NCBI GenBank assembly: GCA_021782815.1 | Contig: JAJXUO010000008.1 | Coordinates: forward strand, 19,234 to 83,233 | Direction of reading: 5' to 3' | Origin: Pseudomonadota bacterium | GTDB taxonomy: Bacteria > Pseudomonadota > Alphaproteobacteria > Rhodospirillales > Magnetospirillaceae | Length of the DNA: 64,000 nt | Shown here: in pieces, positions 1 to 8,146 of the stretch | How positions within the stretch are numbered: the stretch's first letter is position 1 | How the letters are laid out: each line of letters begins with the position of its first letter | Position numbers and translations under genes: made by a program | The notes under the pieces: model-generated | Databases searched by the model: none | The model's input: only the letters and a program-made list of their open reading frames with translations | Told to the model about the DNA's origin: nothing

Positions 1-70
1 CATAGATGGCGGCGGTGCAGCCGGCCGGACCGGACCCGAGGATGAGAACCTTGCTGTGATGGCTGGCCAT
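1..70 (-). CDS. trxB: Thioredoxin reductase, N-terminal fragment
   Basis: Only the first 23 codons lie in the window; the gene runs off the left edge. Translation from the ATG at 70 gives a short lead, a hydrophobic beta strand and the dinucleotide-binding motif GSGPAG followed by CTAAIY, the usual FAD-binding start of TrxB. The enzyme uses NADPH to reduce thioredoxin in the cytoplasm. It lies directly downstream of a peroxiredoxin gene on the same strand, a common redox pairing, but a strong hairpin terminator stands between the two. Another FAD-dependent pyridine nucleotide reductase is possible from so short a piece. Confidence 0.7.
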   Translation of the reverse strand, partial: MASHHSKVLILGSGPAGCTAAIY

Positions 71-102
71 GGCGGTGTTCCTGGAGTGGAAGGGCAAAGA
101 TG

Positions 103-133
103 AAAAGAGGGGCGCGGCGGGACCGCGCCCCTC
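103..133 (-). terminator. Rho-independent terminator of the peroxiredoxin gene
   Basis: Read on the minus strand, an 11-bp perfect G/C-rich stem (GAGGGGCGCGG, loop TCCCG, complementary arm) is followed by TTTTC. It lies 19 bp after the peroxiredoxin stop and before the trxB start. Confidence 0.85.
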
Positions 134-151
134 CCATGCGTTCAGGCGATC

Positions 152-763
152 TTACAGGCTCTTGCCGTGTTCGGCCAGATAGGCGGCAACGCCATCGGGG
201 CTGGCGGTCATGCCGGCCTGGCCCTTCTGCCAGCCGGCCGGGCACACCTCGCCATGTTCCTCATGGAACTGCAGGGCGTCCACCAGGCGCAGGGCCTCGT
301 CCACATTGCGGCCCAGCGGCAGGTTGTTGATGTGGGCCGACTGCACCACGCCGGCCTTGTCGATCAGGAAGGTGCCGCGCAGGGCCACGCCGCCGGGCAG
401 CAGCACGCCGTAATCACGGGCGATGTCCTTGGTGAGATCGGCCACCATGGGGAACTGCACGTTGCCCAGGCCGCCCTTCTCCACCGGGGTGTTCTTCCAG
501 GCCAGGTGGGTGAAATGGCTGTCCACCGACACCGCCACCACCTTCACGCCCTTTTCGGCGAAGGCGGCCAGGCGGTGGTCGTGCGCCAGGATTTCCGAGG
601 GGCAGACGAAGGTGAAATCGAGCGGGTAGAAAAACACCAGACCGTACGACCCGGCCAGATAGCTCTTCAGGTTGAAGCTGGGATTGATCTCGTTGTTCGG
701 CATCACGGCCGGAGCGGTGAAGTCCGGGGCGGCCTGGGTCACGAGCGTGGCGGGGGTGGTCAT
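152..763 (-). CDS. ahpC: 2-Cys peroxiredoxin (AhpC/Prx1 type)
   Basis: Cytoplasmic thiol peroxidase that reduces hydrogen peroxide and organic peroxides. It has 203 residues, typical for the AhpC/Prx1 group. The peroxidatic cysteine is about residue 54 in FTFVCPSEI and the resolving cysteine about residue 174 in GEVCPAGW, so this is a typical 2-Cys enzyme. The segment DFTAPAV near the N terminus and the DSHFTHLAW region are also family hallmarks. It precedes trxB on the same strand, suggesting the thioredoxin system as its reductant, although a terminator separates them. It is divergent from an Lrp-type regulator gene across 272 bp. Confidence 0.93.
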   Translation of the reverse strand: MTTPATLVTQAAPDFTAPAVMPNNEINPSFNLKSYLAGSYGLVFFYPLDFTFVCPSEILAHDHRLAAFAEKGVKVVAVSVDSHFTHLAWKNTPVEKGGLGNVQFPMVADLTKDIARDYGVLLPGGVALRGTFLIDKAGVVQSAHINNLPLGRNVDEALRLVDALQFHEEHGEVCPAGWQKGQAGMTASPDGVAAYLAEHGKSL

Positions 764-1035
764 CGGAGTGCTCCTTCAAAGAAGACGGAATGGGGCCAAT
801 GTAAGCACGCCCCGGAGGCTCTGCAAGTTTCAACGATTACAAGCTGGGGCGGATGTCGCTAAAAAATAATGATATTCCGCTGAAAAGGCGGTTTTTTTAG
901 GACGGATGTCCGCGCCATAAAATTTCAGGGCGGACGGCATGGCGCCGCCGGAGGCCGAAAGAAGACTTGGCGAAGGGCGGGGGTGTGCGTAATATAATTA
1001 CCGACTGATGGTTTTTTTCCCGGAGTATCCCCCTT
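764..1035. other. Divergent intergenic region, ahpC / Lrp-type regulator
   Basis: 272 bp with AT-rich patches near 865-900 and 990-1020 that probably hold the two divergent promoters. An Lrp-type protein often binds its own upstream region, so an operator here is plausible, but I could not define one. No gene is visible. Confidence 0.4.
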
Positions 1036-1542
1036 ATGCAGCGGGTCAAGCTTGACCGCATCGATCGTCGCATTCTGCACGATCTGCAGGCCGATGGCCG
1101 CATGACCAATGTGGATCTGGCCCGCCGGGCCGGGATATCCGCTCCGCCCTGTCTGCGCCGCGTGCGCGCCCTGGAAGAGGCGGGGTATATCCGCGGGTAT
1201 CACGCCGATGTGGACGCGGTGGCCCTGGGGTTCAATGTCACGGTGTTCGCCCATGTCGGCCTCAACAGCCAGGCCGAGGCCGATCTCAAGGCCTTCGAGG
1301 ATCTGGTGCTGGCTTGGCCGGAAGTGCGCGAATGCTCGATGCTGGCCGGCGAAACCGATTTTCTGATGAAGGTGGTGGCCGAGGATTGGGATTCCTATCA
1401 GCGCTTCCTGACCACCAAGCTGACCGCCGCCCCCAATATCAGCCATGTGAAATCGGCCCTGGCCATCCGCACCTCCAAACATCAGCCGGGCGTGCCCATC
1501 GTTCTGGACGAGGGCGACGGCCCCGCCGAGGGCGAGGAATAA
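1036..1542 (+). CDS. Lrp/AsnC family transcriptional regulator
   Basis: 168 residues with the family's two-part layout. An N-terminal winged helix-turn-helix covers about residues 3-60 (LDRIDRRILHDLQ, then NVDLARRAGIS and CLRRVRALEEAGYI). A C-terminal effector-binding RAM domain follows (about 68-150, including the GETDFLMKVV strand). These proteins form octamers and control amino acid or other metabolic genes in response to small ligands. The start follows a GGAG about 10 bases upstream. It is divergent from the peroxiredoxin gene and closed by a strong terminator, so it is probably monocistronic. The target genes cannot be named from sequence. Confidence 0.92.
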   Translation: MQRVKLDRIDRRILHDLQADGRMTNVDLARRAGISAPPCLRRVRALEEAGYIRGYHADVDAVALGFNVTVFAHVGLNSQAEADLKAFEDLVLAWPEVRECSMLAGETDFLMKVVAEDWDSYQRFLTTKLTAAPNISHVKSALAIRTSKHQPGVPIVLDEGDGPAEGEE

Positions 1543-1566
1543 AATTTCCGCATCGCAGCATAAGGA

Positions 1567-1597
1567 AAAGCCCCGGCCGTTTGGCCGGGGCTTTTTC
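1567..1597 (+). terminator. Rho-independent terminator after the Lrp-type gene
   Basis: AAAAGCCCCGGCC, a GTTT loop, then the complementary arm GGCCGGGGC and a TTTTT run. It lies 25 bp after the regulator stop codon. Confidence 0.92.
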
Positions 1598-1610
1598 GAT
1601 CGTGGCGGGT

Positions 1611-1755
1611 AATACCAAGTCGCGGTGAGCTTGGCTCATCGCGACGCCGGTTAGGAGCAAGGCGACGCGCGGCTGATGCCGCGTTAGGCAAGGGGTCTGG
1701 AAGACCCCGCCCGCCGCTTGAGGGGCTCCGTTGATCGGGTCCGATCAACGGGATT
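1611..1755 (+). repeat. Repeat A, copy 1 (four-hairpin dispersed repeat)
   Basis: About 145 bp starting ATACCAAGTCGC. It contains four consecutive hairpins: H1 TCGCGGTGAGC/GCTCATCGCGA, H2 CGCGGC-TGAT-GCCGCG, H3 GGTCT-GGA-AGACC and H4 GTTGATCGG-GT-CCGATCAAC. It ends CGGGATTT and lacks the right inverted terminus seen in copies 4-6. It is most like copy 2, which lies in the same orientation 2.8 kb away. Confidence 0.9.
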
Positions 1756-1798
1756 TGCTATTATGAGCGCCTTTGCGGCGGAGGGTAAGAAACGGATC

Positions 1799-2248
1799 AT
1801 GCGCGGGGTGCGCCGGATGATAATACGCGGAACGCGCCGGATACTGCTGGTCACGCTGGCGGCTTTGTCGCTGGCGGCCTGTTCCCTGGTGGAACCGCAT
1901 CCCGGTCCGGTCTCCCGTCCGCCGGTAACGCGGGGGCCGCCGCCGGTGCCGCCGGTGCCGCCACGTCCGCCCGCGCCGCCGCGCGCCGCCGCGTCCGAGG
2001 GGCCGGACCGGCTTTTGGGGCTGGACGAGGCCGGGGTTACCGCCCTGCTGGGGCGGCCGGGCCTGACGCGGGACCGCGACATGGGGCGGCTGTGGCGCTA
2101 CCGCAAAGGGCATTGCGTGCTGGCGCTGATCTTTTTTCCCGAGGTGGAGGGCGGCGGCCTGCGGGTGGCCAGTTACGATTTCGAGCATGGCGGACGCAAA
2201 AGCTGTTGGCGGCGGCTGCGGGCGGCGGGAGGGCGCCATGTCCGCTGA
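1799..2248 (+). CDS. Small lipoprotein with BamE/SmpA-like C-terminal part
   Basis: About 149 residues from the ATG at 1799, which follows a GGAGGG; an ATG at 1763 is an alternative. The N terminus is basic, then hydrophobic, ending in the lipobox LAAC at about residue 24, so the mature protein should be lipid-anchored. A proline-rich linker (about 30-60, PPPVPPVPPRPP) leads to a globular part with LDEAGVTALLGRPGL and RLWRYRKGHCVLALIFF. That pattern resembles the BamE/SmpA/OmlA fold, though I would not call it BamE. The stop overlaps the start of the response-regulator gene, so the lipoprotein is translationally coupled to a two-component pair and may be its envelope partner. Confidence 0.8.
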   Translation: MRGVRRMIIRGTRRILLVTLAALSLAACSLVEPHPGPVSRPPVTRGPPPVPPVPPRPPAPPRAAASEGPDRLLGLDEAGVTALLGRPGLTRDRDMGRLWRYRKGHCVLALIFFPEVEGGGLRVASYDFEHGGRKSCWRRLRAAGGRHVR

Positions 2249-2966
2249 GGGGCCGCCGCTGATCGCCCTGGTGGACGACGACGCCCTGTTTCGCGAAACC
2301 CTGGGAGGCAATCTGGCCGATGCCGGCTACGGCGTCAGCGCCTGGTCCGATGGCGACAGCTTTCTGGCCGCGGTCGCCGGCGGTTTGCGGCCCGGTCTGG
2401 TGTTGCTGGATTGGAAAATGCCGGGGTTGAACGGTATCGAGGTGCTGCGCCGCCTGCGCGCCGATGCCGTGCCCTGTCCGGTGATTTTCCTGACCGTGCT
2501 CAGCGATCAGATCTTCGAGGAGGCCGCCTTGCAGGGCGGCGCCGTGGATTTCGTGGAAAAATCCCGCAGCTTCACCATTTTGGAAAAACGCATCGCCCTC
2601 AGTCTGGGGCGGCGCGATCCGCCCTCCGCCCCGCCGCCGCCGCCCGAGGGACTGACCCTGGACCATGACAGCCGCCGCGCCGCCTGGCGGGGGCGGCCGC
2701 TGGAATTGACGGTGGGGGAGTTCGCCATGGTGGCGGCGCTGGCCGCCCGTCCCGGGCGCGATCTCAGCTACCGCGATCTCTACGATGCCGGACGCGGCAA
2801 GGGCTTTCATGCCGGAGCCGGCGAGGACGGTTACCGCACCAATGTGCGCGCCGCCATCAAACGCATACGCGAGAAATTCCGTCTGGTCGATCCCGCCTTC
2901 GACCAGATCGGCAACTATCCGGGGTTCGGCTATGTCTGGCAGGTGGATCACCCGAAAACTTCTTGA
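2238..2966 (+). CDS. OmpR-family response regulator
   Basis: 242 residues, cytoplasmic DNA-binding regulator. The receiver domain (about 8-125) has the acidic pair in LVDDD, the phospho-acceptor Asp58 in LVLLDWKMPG and the conserved lysine in DFVEKS. A proline-rich linker (about 130-142) precedes a C-terminal winged helix (about 143-238) with LELTVGEFAMVAALA and the terminal hairpin GFGYVW. The layout recalls ChvI-type regulators, at a distance. The start overlaps the lipoprotein gene by 11 bases and the end overlaps the kinase gene by 35 bases, so lipoprotein, regulator and kinase form one coupled cassette. Confidence 0.9.
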   Translation: MSAEGPPLIALVDDDALFRETLGGNLADAGYGVSAWSDGDSFLAAVAGGLRPGLVLLDWKMPGLNGIEVLRRLRADAVPCPVIFLTVLSDQIFEEAALQGGAVDFVEKSRSFTILEKRIALSLGRRDPPSAPPPPPEGLTLDHDSRRAAWRGRPLELTVGEFAMVAALAARPGRDLSYRDLYDAGRGKGFHAGAGEDGYRTNVRAAIKRIREKFRLVDPAFDQIGNYPGFGYVWQVDHPKTS

Positions 2967-4437
2967 AACGGCGCTGCGTTCGTTCGCCTTCAAGCTGGCG
3001 GCGGCGGCGCTGATCTTCGCCGTGGTGCCGGTGCTCATCGCCCAGCAGGTGCGCCTGGCCGACCGCCAGCGCGGCGATTTGCTGTTGCATCTCATTCAGG
3101 AGCAGGGGCGCCTGGCCGGCGAGGCGGTGTTTCCCCTGCTGGACCGATTCTCGCCCCGCACGGCGTCGGCGCTCGACGGCGCCGTGACCCGGCTGGCGGC
3201 GGGGGGCCTGTCGTTGAAACTGTTGTTCCGCCCGGCCAAGGCGCGCGACGGGGCCTTTCTGCTGGTGGCCTCGGCGCCGGAACGCGGCGCGGCGGAGGGG
3301 CGGGCGGCCATGGCCCGGCTGGCGGCCAGCGGGGTGCTCGCGCCTCTGGCCGGAAGTTGCCGGGGGCAAAGCCCGCTGGCCTTGCGTCTGCCCGCCGACG
3401 GCGGCGGCGCGGGCCAGGATCTGCTGACCTATCTGGCCCCGCACGATACCCCGCAAGGCTGCTGGGTGGTGCTGGCGGCCCAGCCCACCGGCAGCCTGCC
3501 GGAACGGCTGATCGGACGGCCGTTCTGGCGTTCGCCCGAGATCCGGGCGGCGGCCTCCATCTATCTGCTGATGGCGGTGCTGGTGTTGTCGATCTTCATC
3601 GACGCCTGGCGCAATCTCGGCCGTTTCCGCAAGGTGGCCCAGGGCATGGGGCGCAAGCCGGCGCCGTCGTTCGCCGCCGGCAACCGCATTCCCGAACTGG
3701 CCGAGGTGGCGGCCGGGCTGGATGCCATGGTGGGGGCGCTGTCGCGCTCGGAGACCCTGCTGCGCCAGGCGGCCGAGGAAAACGCCCATGCCCTCAAGGG
3801 GCCGTTGGCGGTGATCAGCCAGTCCCTGGAGCCGTTGCGCCGCGCCGTGCCCGAGGAGGACGGCCGGGCGCGGCGCAGCCTGGAGGTGATCGAGCAGTCG
3901 GTGGAACGGCTCGATCAATTGGTGTCGCTGGCCCGCCGCATCGACGAGGCCATCGCCGGGCTGATCGACTGCCCGCGCCATCCGGTGGCGCTGTCGCTGT
4001 TGCTGGAGCGGCAGGGGCGGGGCTATGCGCGCCTGGCGGCGGAACGCGGGGTGGGGTTGGACCTGGATCTGACCCCCGGCCTCATGGTGGCGGGCAGCGA
4101 GGAGATGCTGGAAACCATCACCGAGAACGTGCTGGACAATGCCCTGGATTTCGCCCCCGCCGGATCCCGTGTGACCTTGTCCTTAAGCGCCGAGGGCGAT
4201 TGGCTGCGCCTGCGGGTGCGCGATCGGGGGCCGGGAGTGGCGCTGGATCAGCTGGAACGGATCTTCGGGCGGCATGTGTCGCGCCGGCCGGGGGAGGAGG
4301 GCGGCGAGGCCCATTATGGTCTGGGCCTGTGGCTGGTGCGGCGCAATGCCGAGGCCATGGGCGGCACGGCCGCCGCCGCCCCGGCGGCGGAGGGCGGGCT
4401 GGACGTCACGGTCACGCTGCCGCGGCTGTCCGGGTAA
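2932..4437 (+). CDS. Membrane sensor histidine kinase, partner of the OmpR-type regulator
   Basis: 501 residues. TM1 is about 18-40, followed by a periplasmic sensor of about 165 residues with no recognised domain. TM2 is about 205-224 and a short HAMP-like linker follows. The dimerisation helix carries the likely phospho-acceptor His286 (ENAHALKGPLAVI). The ATPase domain has the N box ENVLDNALDF and the G boxes RDRGPGV and GLGLWLVRR. The start at 2932 lies inside the regulator gene, and the next residues are basic then hydrophobic as expected of a membrane anchor. The TAA stop lies at the junction with repeat A copy 2. Confidence 0.88.
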   Translation: MSGRWITRKLLETALRSFAFKLAAAALIFAVVPVLIAQQVRLADRQRGDLLLHLIQEQGRLAGEAVFPLLDRFSPRTASALDGAVTRLAAGGLSLKLLFRPAKARDGAFLLVASAPERGAAEGRAAMARLAASGVLAPLAGSCRGQSPLALRLPADGGGAGQDLLTYLAPHDTPQGCWVVLAAQPTGSLPERLIGRPFWRSPEIRAAASIYLLMAVLVLSIFIDAWRNLGRFRKVAQGMGRKPAPSFAAGNRIPELAEVAAGLDAMVGALSRSETLLRQAAEENAHALKGPLAVISQSLEPLRRAVPEEDGRARRSLEVIEQSVERLDQLVSLARRIDEAIAGLIDCPRHPVALSLLLERQGRGYARLAAERGVGLDLDLTPGLMVAGSEEMLETITENVLDNALDFAPAGSRVTLSLSAEGDWLRLRVRDRGPGVALDQLERIFGRHVSRRPGEEGGEAHYGLGLWLVRRNAEAMGGTAAAAPAAEGGLDVTVTLPRLSG

Positions 4438-4579
4438 GACCAAGTCGCGGTGAGCAGGGCTCATCGCGACGCCGGTTAGGAGCAAGGCGACGCGCGGCTG
4501 ATGCCGCGTTAGGCAAGGGGTCTGGAAGACCCCGCCCGCCGCTTGAGGGGCCCCGGTGATCGGGTCCGATCACCGGGAT
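4436..4579 (+). repeat. Repeat A, copy 2
   Basis: Same orientation and same variants as copy 1: H1 GAGC-AGG-GCTC, H2 CGCGGC-TGAT-GCCGCG, H3 GGTCT-GGA-AGACC and H4 GGTGATCGG-GT-CCGATCACC. Against copy 1, the base pair at the foot of H4 has changed on both sides. It abuts the kinase stop codon. The right inverted terminus is missing. Confidence 0.9.
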
Positions 4580-4690
4580 TTAGGATAAGGCGGTCACAGC
4601 TTTATCACAGCCTTCTCACCCCGTGATCCCCGGGGGGCGGGCTAGGGTTGTCCTGTCGGTGAGACCTTTTTCAAGACAAGGACCAGTCCC

Positions 4691-4912
4691 ATGAAAACCG
4701 CTCGTCTATTTTCCGTCGTTGTGCTGTTGGCCGTGGGCCTTTCGGCCTGCGCCGAGATGACGCCGCGTCAGCAACGCGCCTTGTCGGGCGGCGCGTTGGG
4801 CGCCGCCGGTGGTGCGGCCATCGCCGCCATGACCGGCGGCGCGGTGCTGCCCGGCGCCCTGATCGGCGGCGGCGCCGGTGCCGCCGTCGGCGCCCTGCTG
4901 CCGGGGCGCTGA
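4691..4912 (+). CDS. Glycine-zipper lipoprotein
   Basis: 73 residues. A lipoprotein signal peptide ends in LSAC at about residue 20. The mature part is a short polar stretch, then two glycine-zipper segments (SGGALGAAGGAA and GALIGGGAGAAVGALL, about 32-71) that can pack as membrane-associated helices. Small proteins of this class sit in the outer membrane or periplasm and are often stress-induced. Coding is supported by the clean signal peptide and the AAGGA upstream of the ATG. It is convergent with the sensor kinase gene that ends 3 bp downstream. Confidence 0.85.
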   Translation: MKTARLFSVVVLLAVGLSACAEMTPRQQRALSGGALGAAGGAAIAAMTGGAVLPGALIGGGAGAAVGALLPGR

Positions 4913-4915
4913 GGA

Positions 4916-6724
4916 TCAGCCCGGTTCGCCGGACCTGGGCAGGGTCACATGGAAGATGGTGCCCTGTCCGGGCTGGCTGTCGTACCAGATGGCGCCGCCG
5001 TGCTTTTGCACGATGCGCTTGCAGATGGCCAGTCCCACGCCGGAGCCGGGATAGACCTGCTTGGCGTGCAGGCGGTTGAAGATTTCGAAAACGTCCTGGC
5101 CCTCGGCGTCGATGCCGACGCCGTTGTCGGCCACATCCACCTGCCAGGCGTCGTCCAGGCGGCGGGCCGAAACGGTGATGCGGGGCGGCACGCCGGGGCG
5201 GCGGAATTTCAGGGCGTTGCCGATCAGGTTCTGGAACAGCTGGATCAGTTGGATCTTGTCGCCGCGCACCTGGGGCAGATCGGCCAGGGTCACGGCGCCG
5301 CCGCTTTCCTGCAGGCTTTCATGCAGATTGCGCAGGGCGGCCTCGCAGCACGCCTCCAGCGGCAGCATTTCCTGGCGGCTGCTCTTGCTGTTGACGCGGG
5401 AATAGCTGAGCAGATCGGTGATCAGCAGGCGCATATGCTTGGCGGCGTCGATGACGAAGCGGGAATAGTCGCGCGCCTCCTCGGGCAGGCTTTCGCCCCA
5501 GCGCCGCTCCAGAAGCTGGGTGAAGGAGACGATGGTGCGCAAGGGTTCCTGCAGATCGTGCGAGGCGACGTAGGCGAAGCGTTCCAGTTCGGTGTTGGAG
5601 ACGGTGAGCCGCTCCACCGCGTCCTGCAACCGGCGTTCGCTCTTGCGCCGTTCGGTGATGTCGTGCAGCACCAGCACGCCGCCCAGCACGGCGCCGCTCT
5701 GGTCGAGAATGGGGGCGTGGCTGATCTCGGCCACGCGCGGTTCGTCCGGTGGGCGGGGCAGCTCCACCAGGATATCGGCGTCGCCGCTGTCGCCGCCGGC
5801 CTGATGCCAGGCGGCGGGCAGACAGTCCGCCAGGACGGGCAGGCAGGTGGCGAAATCCCGTGCCGCCAGGGCCTCGGCGCTGGCGCCCAGCAGACGGGCG
5901 GCGCTGGGATTGCTGCGCAGGATGCGGCCGTCGGTGCCCACGGCCAGCACGCCGTCGGCGATGGCGTCGAGGATGGCGGTGATTTCCTCCTCGTTGCGGC
6001 GGGACTGGCCCACCAGGGCGCCGATGGTGGCGGTCATGGAATTGATGCCGTCCTGCAGGCGGCCCAGTTCGTCGGCCACCGGCACGGCGATACGGCGGGA
6101 GAGATCGCCCCGCTCGATATGTTGCAGCACCGCCAGGGATCCTTCGAGGCGGCGGGCGATCAGGGCGCGCAGCATGAGCAGAATGGCCAGCGTGCCCAGC
6201 AGAATGACCAGACCGGCCAGCACCAGGCCGCGCAGGACGATGGCCAGGCGCTGATGGTTGATCTCGGCGCTGTTGACCGTCAGGCGCAGGGTGTAAAGCG
6301 GGGCGCCGTTGCCGGCGCGCAGCAAGGCGGTGTAGGTCAGATGATCATCCCAGGCGAGGAAGCGCTCGCCGCCGCCCCGGGCGGCCCAGGCGGGATCGTA
6401 GCCGGGCAGGCCGGCGGCGCTCCGCCCCAGCAGGGCGGGATCGAGGGCGGCGATGACCCAGCCGCCCTGGCCGATCACCATGGCCTGTTCGCACGGGGCC
6501 CCGATGAAAGCGCGCAGCATGGCGGCATCGGACACGGCGCTGAGGGGCAGATCCTCCTGGGCCATCAACTGGGCGAACAGGTGGAGCTGGGCATGCAGGC
6601 GGTCGAGCTCGGCCTGGCTGAAGCGCTCGACGTAAAACAGGCCCAACAGGCCGCAGGCGGCGATTTCGATGAGGAGCACCAGGGTGGCGATGCGGGTGAT
6701 CAGGCCGAAGCGGGGCGTGTTCAT
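4916..6724 (-). CDS. Hybrid-sensing histidine kinase (periplasmic sensor, HAMP, PAS)
   Basis: 602 residues. TM1 is about 8-30, a periplasmic sensor about 31-162 (fold not recognised) and TM2 about 165-188. HAMP covers about 188-240, with RRLEGSLAVLQHIERGDLS. A PAS domain covers about 248-360 and ends LVLHDITERR. The HisKA phospho-acceptor is His389 in AYVASHDLQEPLR, the subtype found in phytochrome-like kinases. The ATPase domain has NLIGNALKFR, VADNGVGI and GSGVGLAICKRIV. There is no receiver domain and no adjacent regulator, so the output partner is unknown. Its start overlaps the stop of the upstream binding-protein gene by 4 bases, so the two are cotranslated. Confidence 0.92.
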   Translation of the reverse strand: MNTPRFGLITRIATLVLLIEIAACGLLGLFYVERFSQAELDRLHAQLHLFAQLMAQEDLPLSAVSDAAMLRAFIGAPCEQAMVIGQGGWVIAALDPALLGRSAAGLPGYDPAWAARGGGERFLAWDDHLTYTALLRAGNGAPLYTLRLTVNSAEINHQRLAIVLRGLVLAGLVILLGTLAILLMLRALIARRLEGSLAVLQHIERGDLSRRIAVPVADELGRLQDGINSMTATIGALVGQSRRNEEEITAILDAIADGVLAVGTDGRILRSNPSAARLLGASAEALAARDFATCLPVLADCLPAAWHQAGGDSGDADILVELPRPPDEPRVAEISHAPILDQSGAVLGGVLVLHDITERRKSERRLQDAVERLTVSNTELERFAYVASHDLQEPLRTIVSFTQLLERRWGESLPEEARDYSRFVIDAAKHMRLLITDLLSYSRVNSKSSRQEMLPLEACCEAALRNLHESLQESGGAVTLADLPQVRGDKIQLIQLFQNLIGNALKFRRPGVPPRITVSARRLDDAWQVDVADNGVGIDAEGQDVFEIFNRLHAKQVYPGSGVGLAICKRIVQKHGGAIWYDSQPGQGTIFHVTLPRSGEPG

Positions 6725-7962
6725 GGCGTGTATTGCGGCGTGGCCGATAGGGGTTCCAGCACCGTTTGCCGCTCCCGGTCATAGACATTATCGGCGGGGG
6801 AGACATGGCCCAGCACCTCCAGCCCCAATTCCGGATGATCGGTGCGCGGATGCCAGGTGGCGATATAGGTGCTTTGCTGCAGATGGTGGCTGACCGGATC
6901 CATGACGGCGGCATCGTCCTGCATGGCATCGGCGGGGCTGGCCTTATAGTGCTCCAATTGGCGGATCACCGCGTGGTTGTTGGTGGTGCCGGCCTGGCGG
7001 ATGGCTTCCAGCAGGGCCTTGGTGGCCAGATAGGCGGTGCGGGTGATGTGGCCGGGATAGGGCAGGGTGGTGCGGCCGTAGCGGGCGCGGTAGCGGGCCA
7101 CGAAGGCGCTGGTGCCCGGTGTTTTAAAGGTCCAGTTCCAGGTGATGCCGAACAGCGGGCGCGGCGTGCCGGGGGCGGGGTAAAGCTCCTCCCAGTCCAC
7201 CTCGCCCACCACCCAGGAGCGTTGTTGCAAAAGGCGGGGCGGGATATGGGAGAACAGGCGGATCTGGTTGTCGCCGCTGATGTTCACCGCCACCACCTCG
7301 GCGGGGGTGGCCTCCACCTTGGCCAACAGGGCGGTCGGGTCGCTCAAGGTGGCGGGGACCATGATCTGCGCCACGACCTGGCCGCCGTTGGCGGCGATGA
7401 TGGGCCGCGAGGCCTGGGCGCTGCTTCGCCCCCATTCGTCGTCCTCGGTGAGCAGCAGCACCCGTTTCGAGGCGTGGCGGTCGAGGGCGTATTTCAGCAG
7501 GGTGCGGTTGTAATTGGCGGCGTTGGCGTCGAAGACGAACTTGGTGCGGTGGGCGTTTTCCACCGCCTCCGAGGGCGCCGAGGAATTGGTGTTGATGAAG
7601 ATCACGCCATAATGCTGGCAGACCGCCGACATGGCGGCGGCCACGTCGGAGCTGATGGCCCCCACCATGAAGCCCACATGGGTGCGCAGGATCAGATCGC
7701 GGGCGACGCGGGCGGCCTGGGCCGGATCGAGGCCGGGATCGCGCGAGATCATCACCACGTGGCGGCCCAGCACGCCGCCGTCGGCGTTGGCCTCGTCCAC
7801 CGCCATCTGGGCGCCGCGGCGATCGGATTCCGAATGCAGGGCGAAGCGGCCGGTGGCCGGGGTGACATGGGCGATGAGCAGCGGGGGGGCTTCGTCGGCC
7901 CGAACGGGCCGGACCGCCAGCAGGAGGAGGCTTAGCAGAAGAAAAGCCGGCGTCGGCCGCAT
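6721..7962 (-). CDS. Periplasmic binding protein (branched-chain amino acid type), paired with a kinase
   Basis: 413 residues from the ATG at 7962. A Sec signal peptide (MRPTPAFLLLSLLLLAVRP, cleavage after VRA) leads into a type I periplasmic binding fold of the LivJ/Peripla_BP_6 class. Supporting segments are GAQMAVDEANADGGVLG, MISRDPGLDP, FMVGAISSDVAAAMS and WGRSSAQA. No transporter permease or ATPase is nearby. Instead the gene overlaps a sensor kinase by ATGA, which suggests that it presents a ligand to that kinase rather than to an importer. The ligand (amino acid, amide or aromatic acid) cannot be deduced. Confidence 0.9.
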   Translation of the reverse strand: MRPTPAFLLLSLLLLAVRPVRADEAPPLLIAHVTPATGRFALHSESDRRGAQMAVDEANADGGVLGRHVVMISRDPGLDPAQAARVARDLILRTHVGFMVGAISSDVAAAMSAVCQHYGVIFINTNSSAPSEAVENAHRTKFVFDANAANYNRTLLKYALDRHASKRVLLLTEDDEWGRSSAQASRPIIAANGGQVVAQIMVPATLSDPTALLAKVEATPAEVVAVNISGDNQIRLFSHIPPRLLQQRSWVVGEVDWEELYPAPGTPRPLFGITWNWTFKTPGTSAFVARYRARYGRTTLPYPGHITRTAYLATKALLEAIRQAGTTNNHAVIRQLEHYKASPADAMQDDAAVMDPVSHHLQQSTYIATWHPRTDHPELGLEVLGHVSPADNVYDRERQTVLEPLSATPQYTP

Positions 7963-8146
7963 CGCCCATGGATCCTTGAGGTTCGCCAGGACAGGGAAAT
8001 CCCTGAACAGGCTCAAGGCTATACGATTTTCGGGCCGATGAAAAACGGGGATTAAGCCGAAAGAGAGGCTGACGCGGCCCCGTCCGCCGTTCCACACTGC
8101 GGCCCGGCCGGGGGGCTGATCCGCCTGAGATGAGGAGCGGTGCGAC

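Noticed and set aside
167..862. Long open frame antisense to the peroxiredoxin gene
   Set aside because: It is a shadow of ahpC produced by high GC codon bias; it has no domain and no ribosome-binding site.
1611..1755. Repeat A as a tRNA-like or rho-independent terminator sequence
   Set aside because: There is no acceptor or anticodon arm layout and no T run after any hairpin. The copies also occur upstream of genes (parD) and in both orientations.
4949..6784. 611-codon frame antisense to the sensor kinase
   Set aside because: The minus-strand product has complete kinase motifs. The antisense product is Gly/Gln/Ala-rich with no family features.
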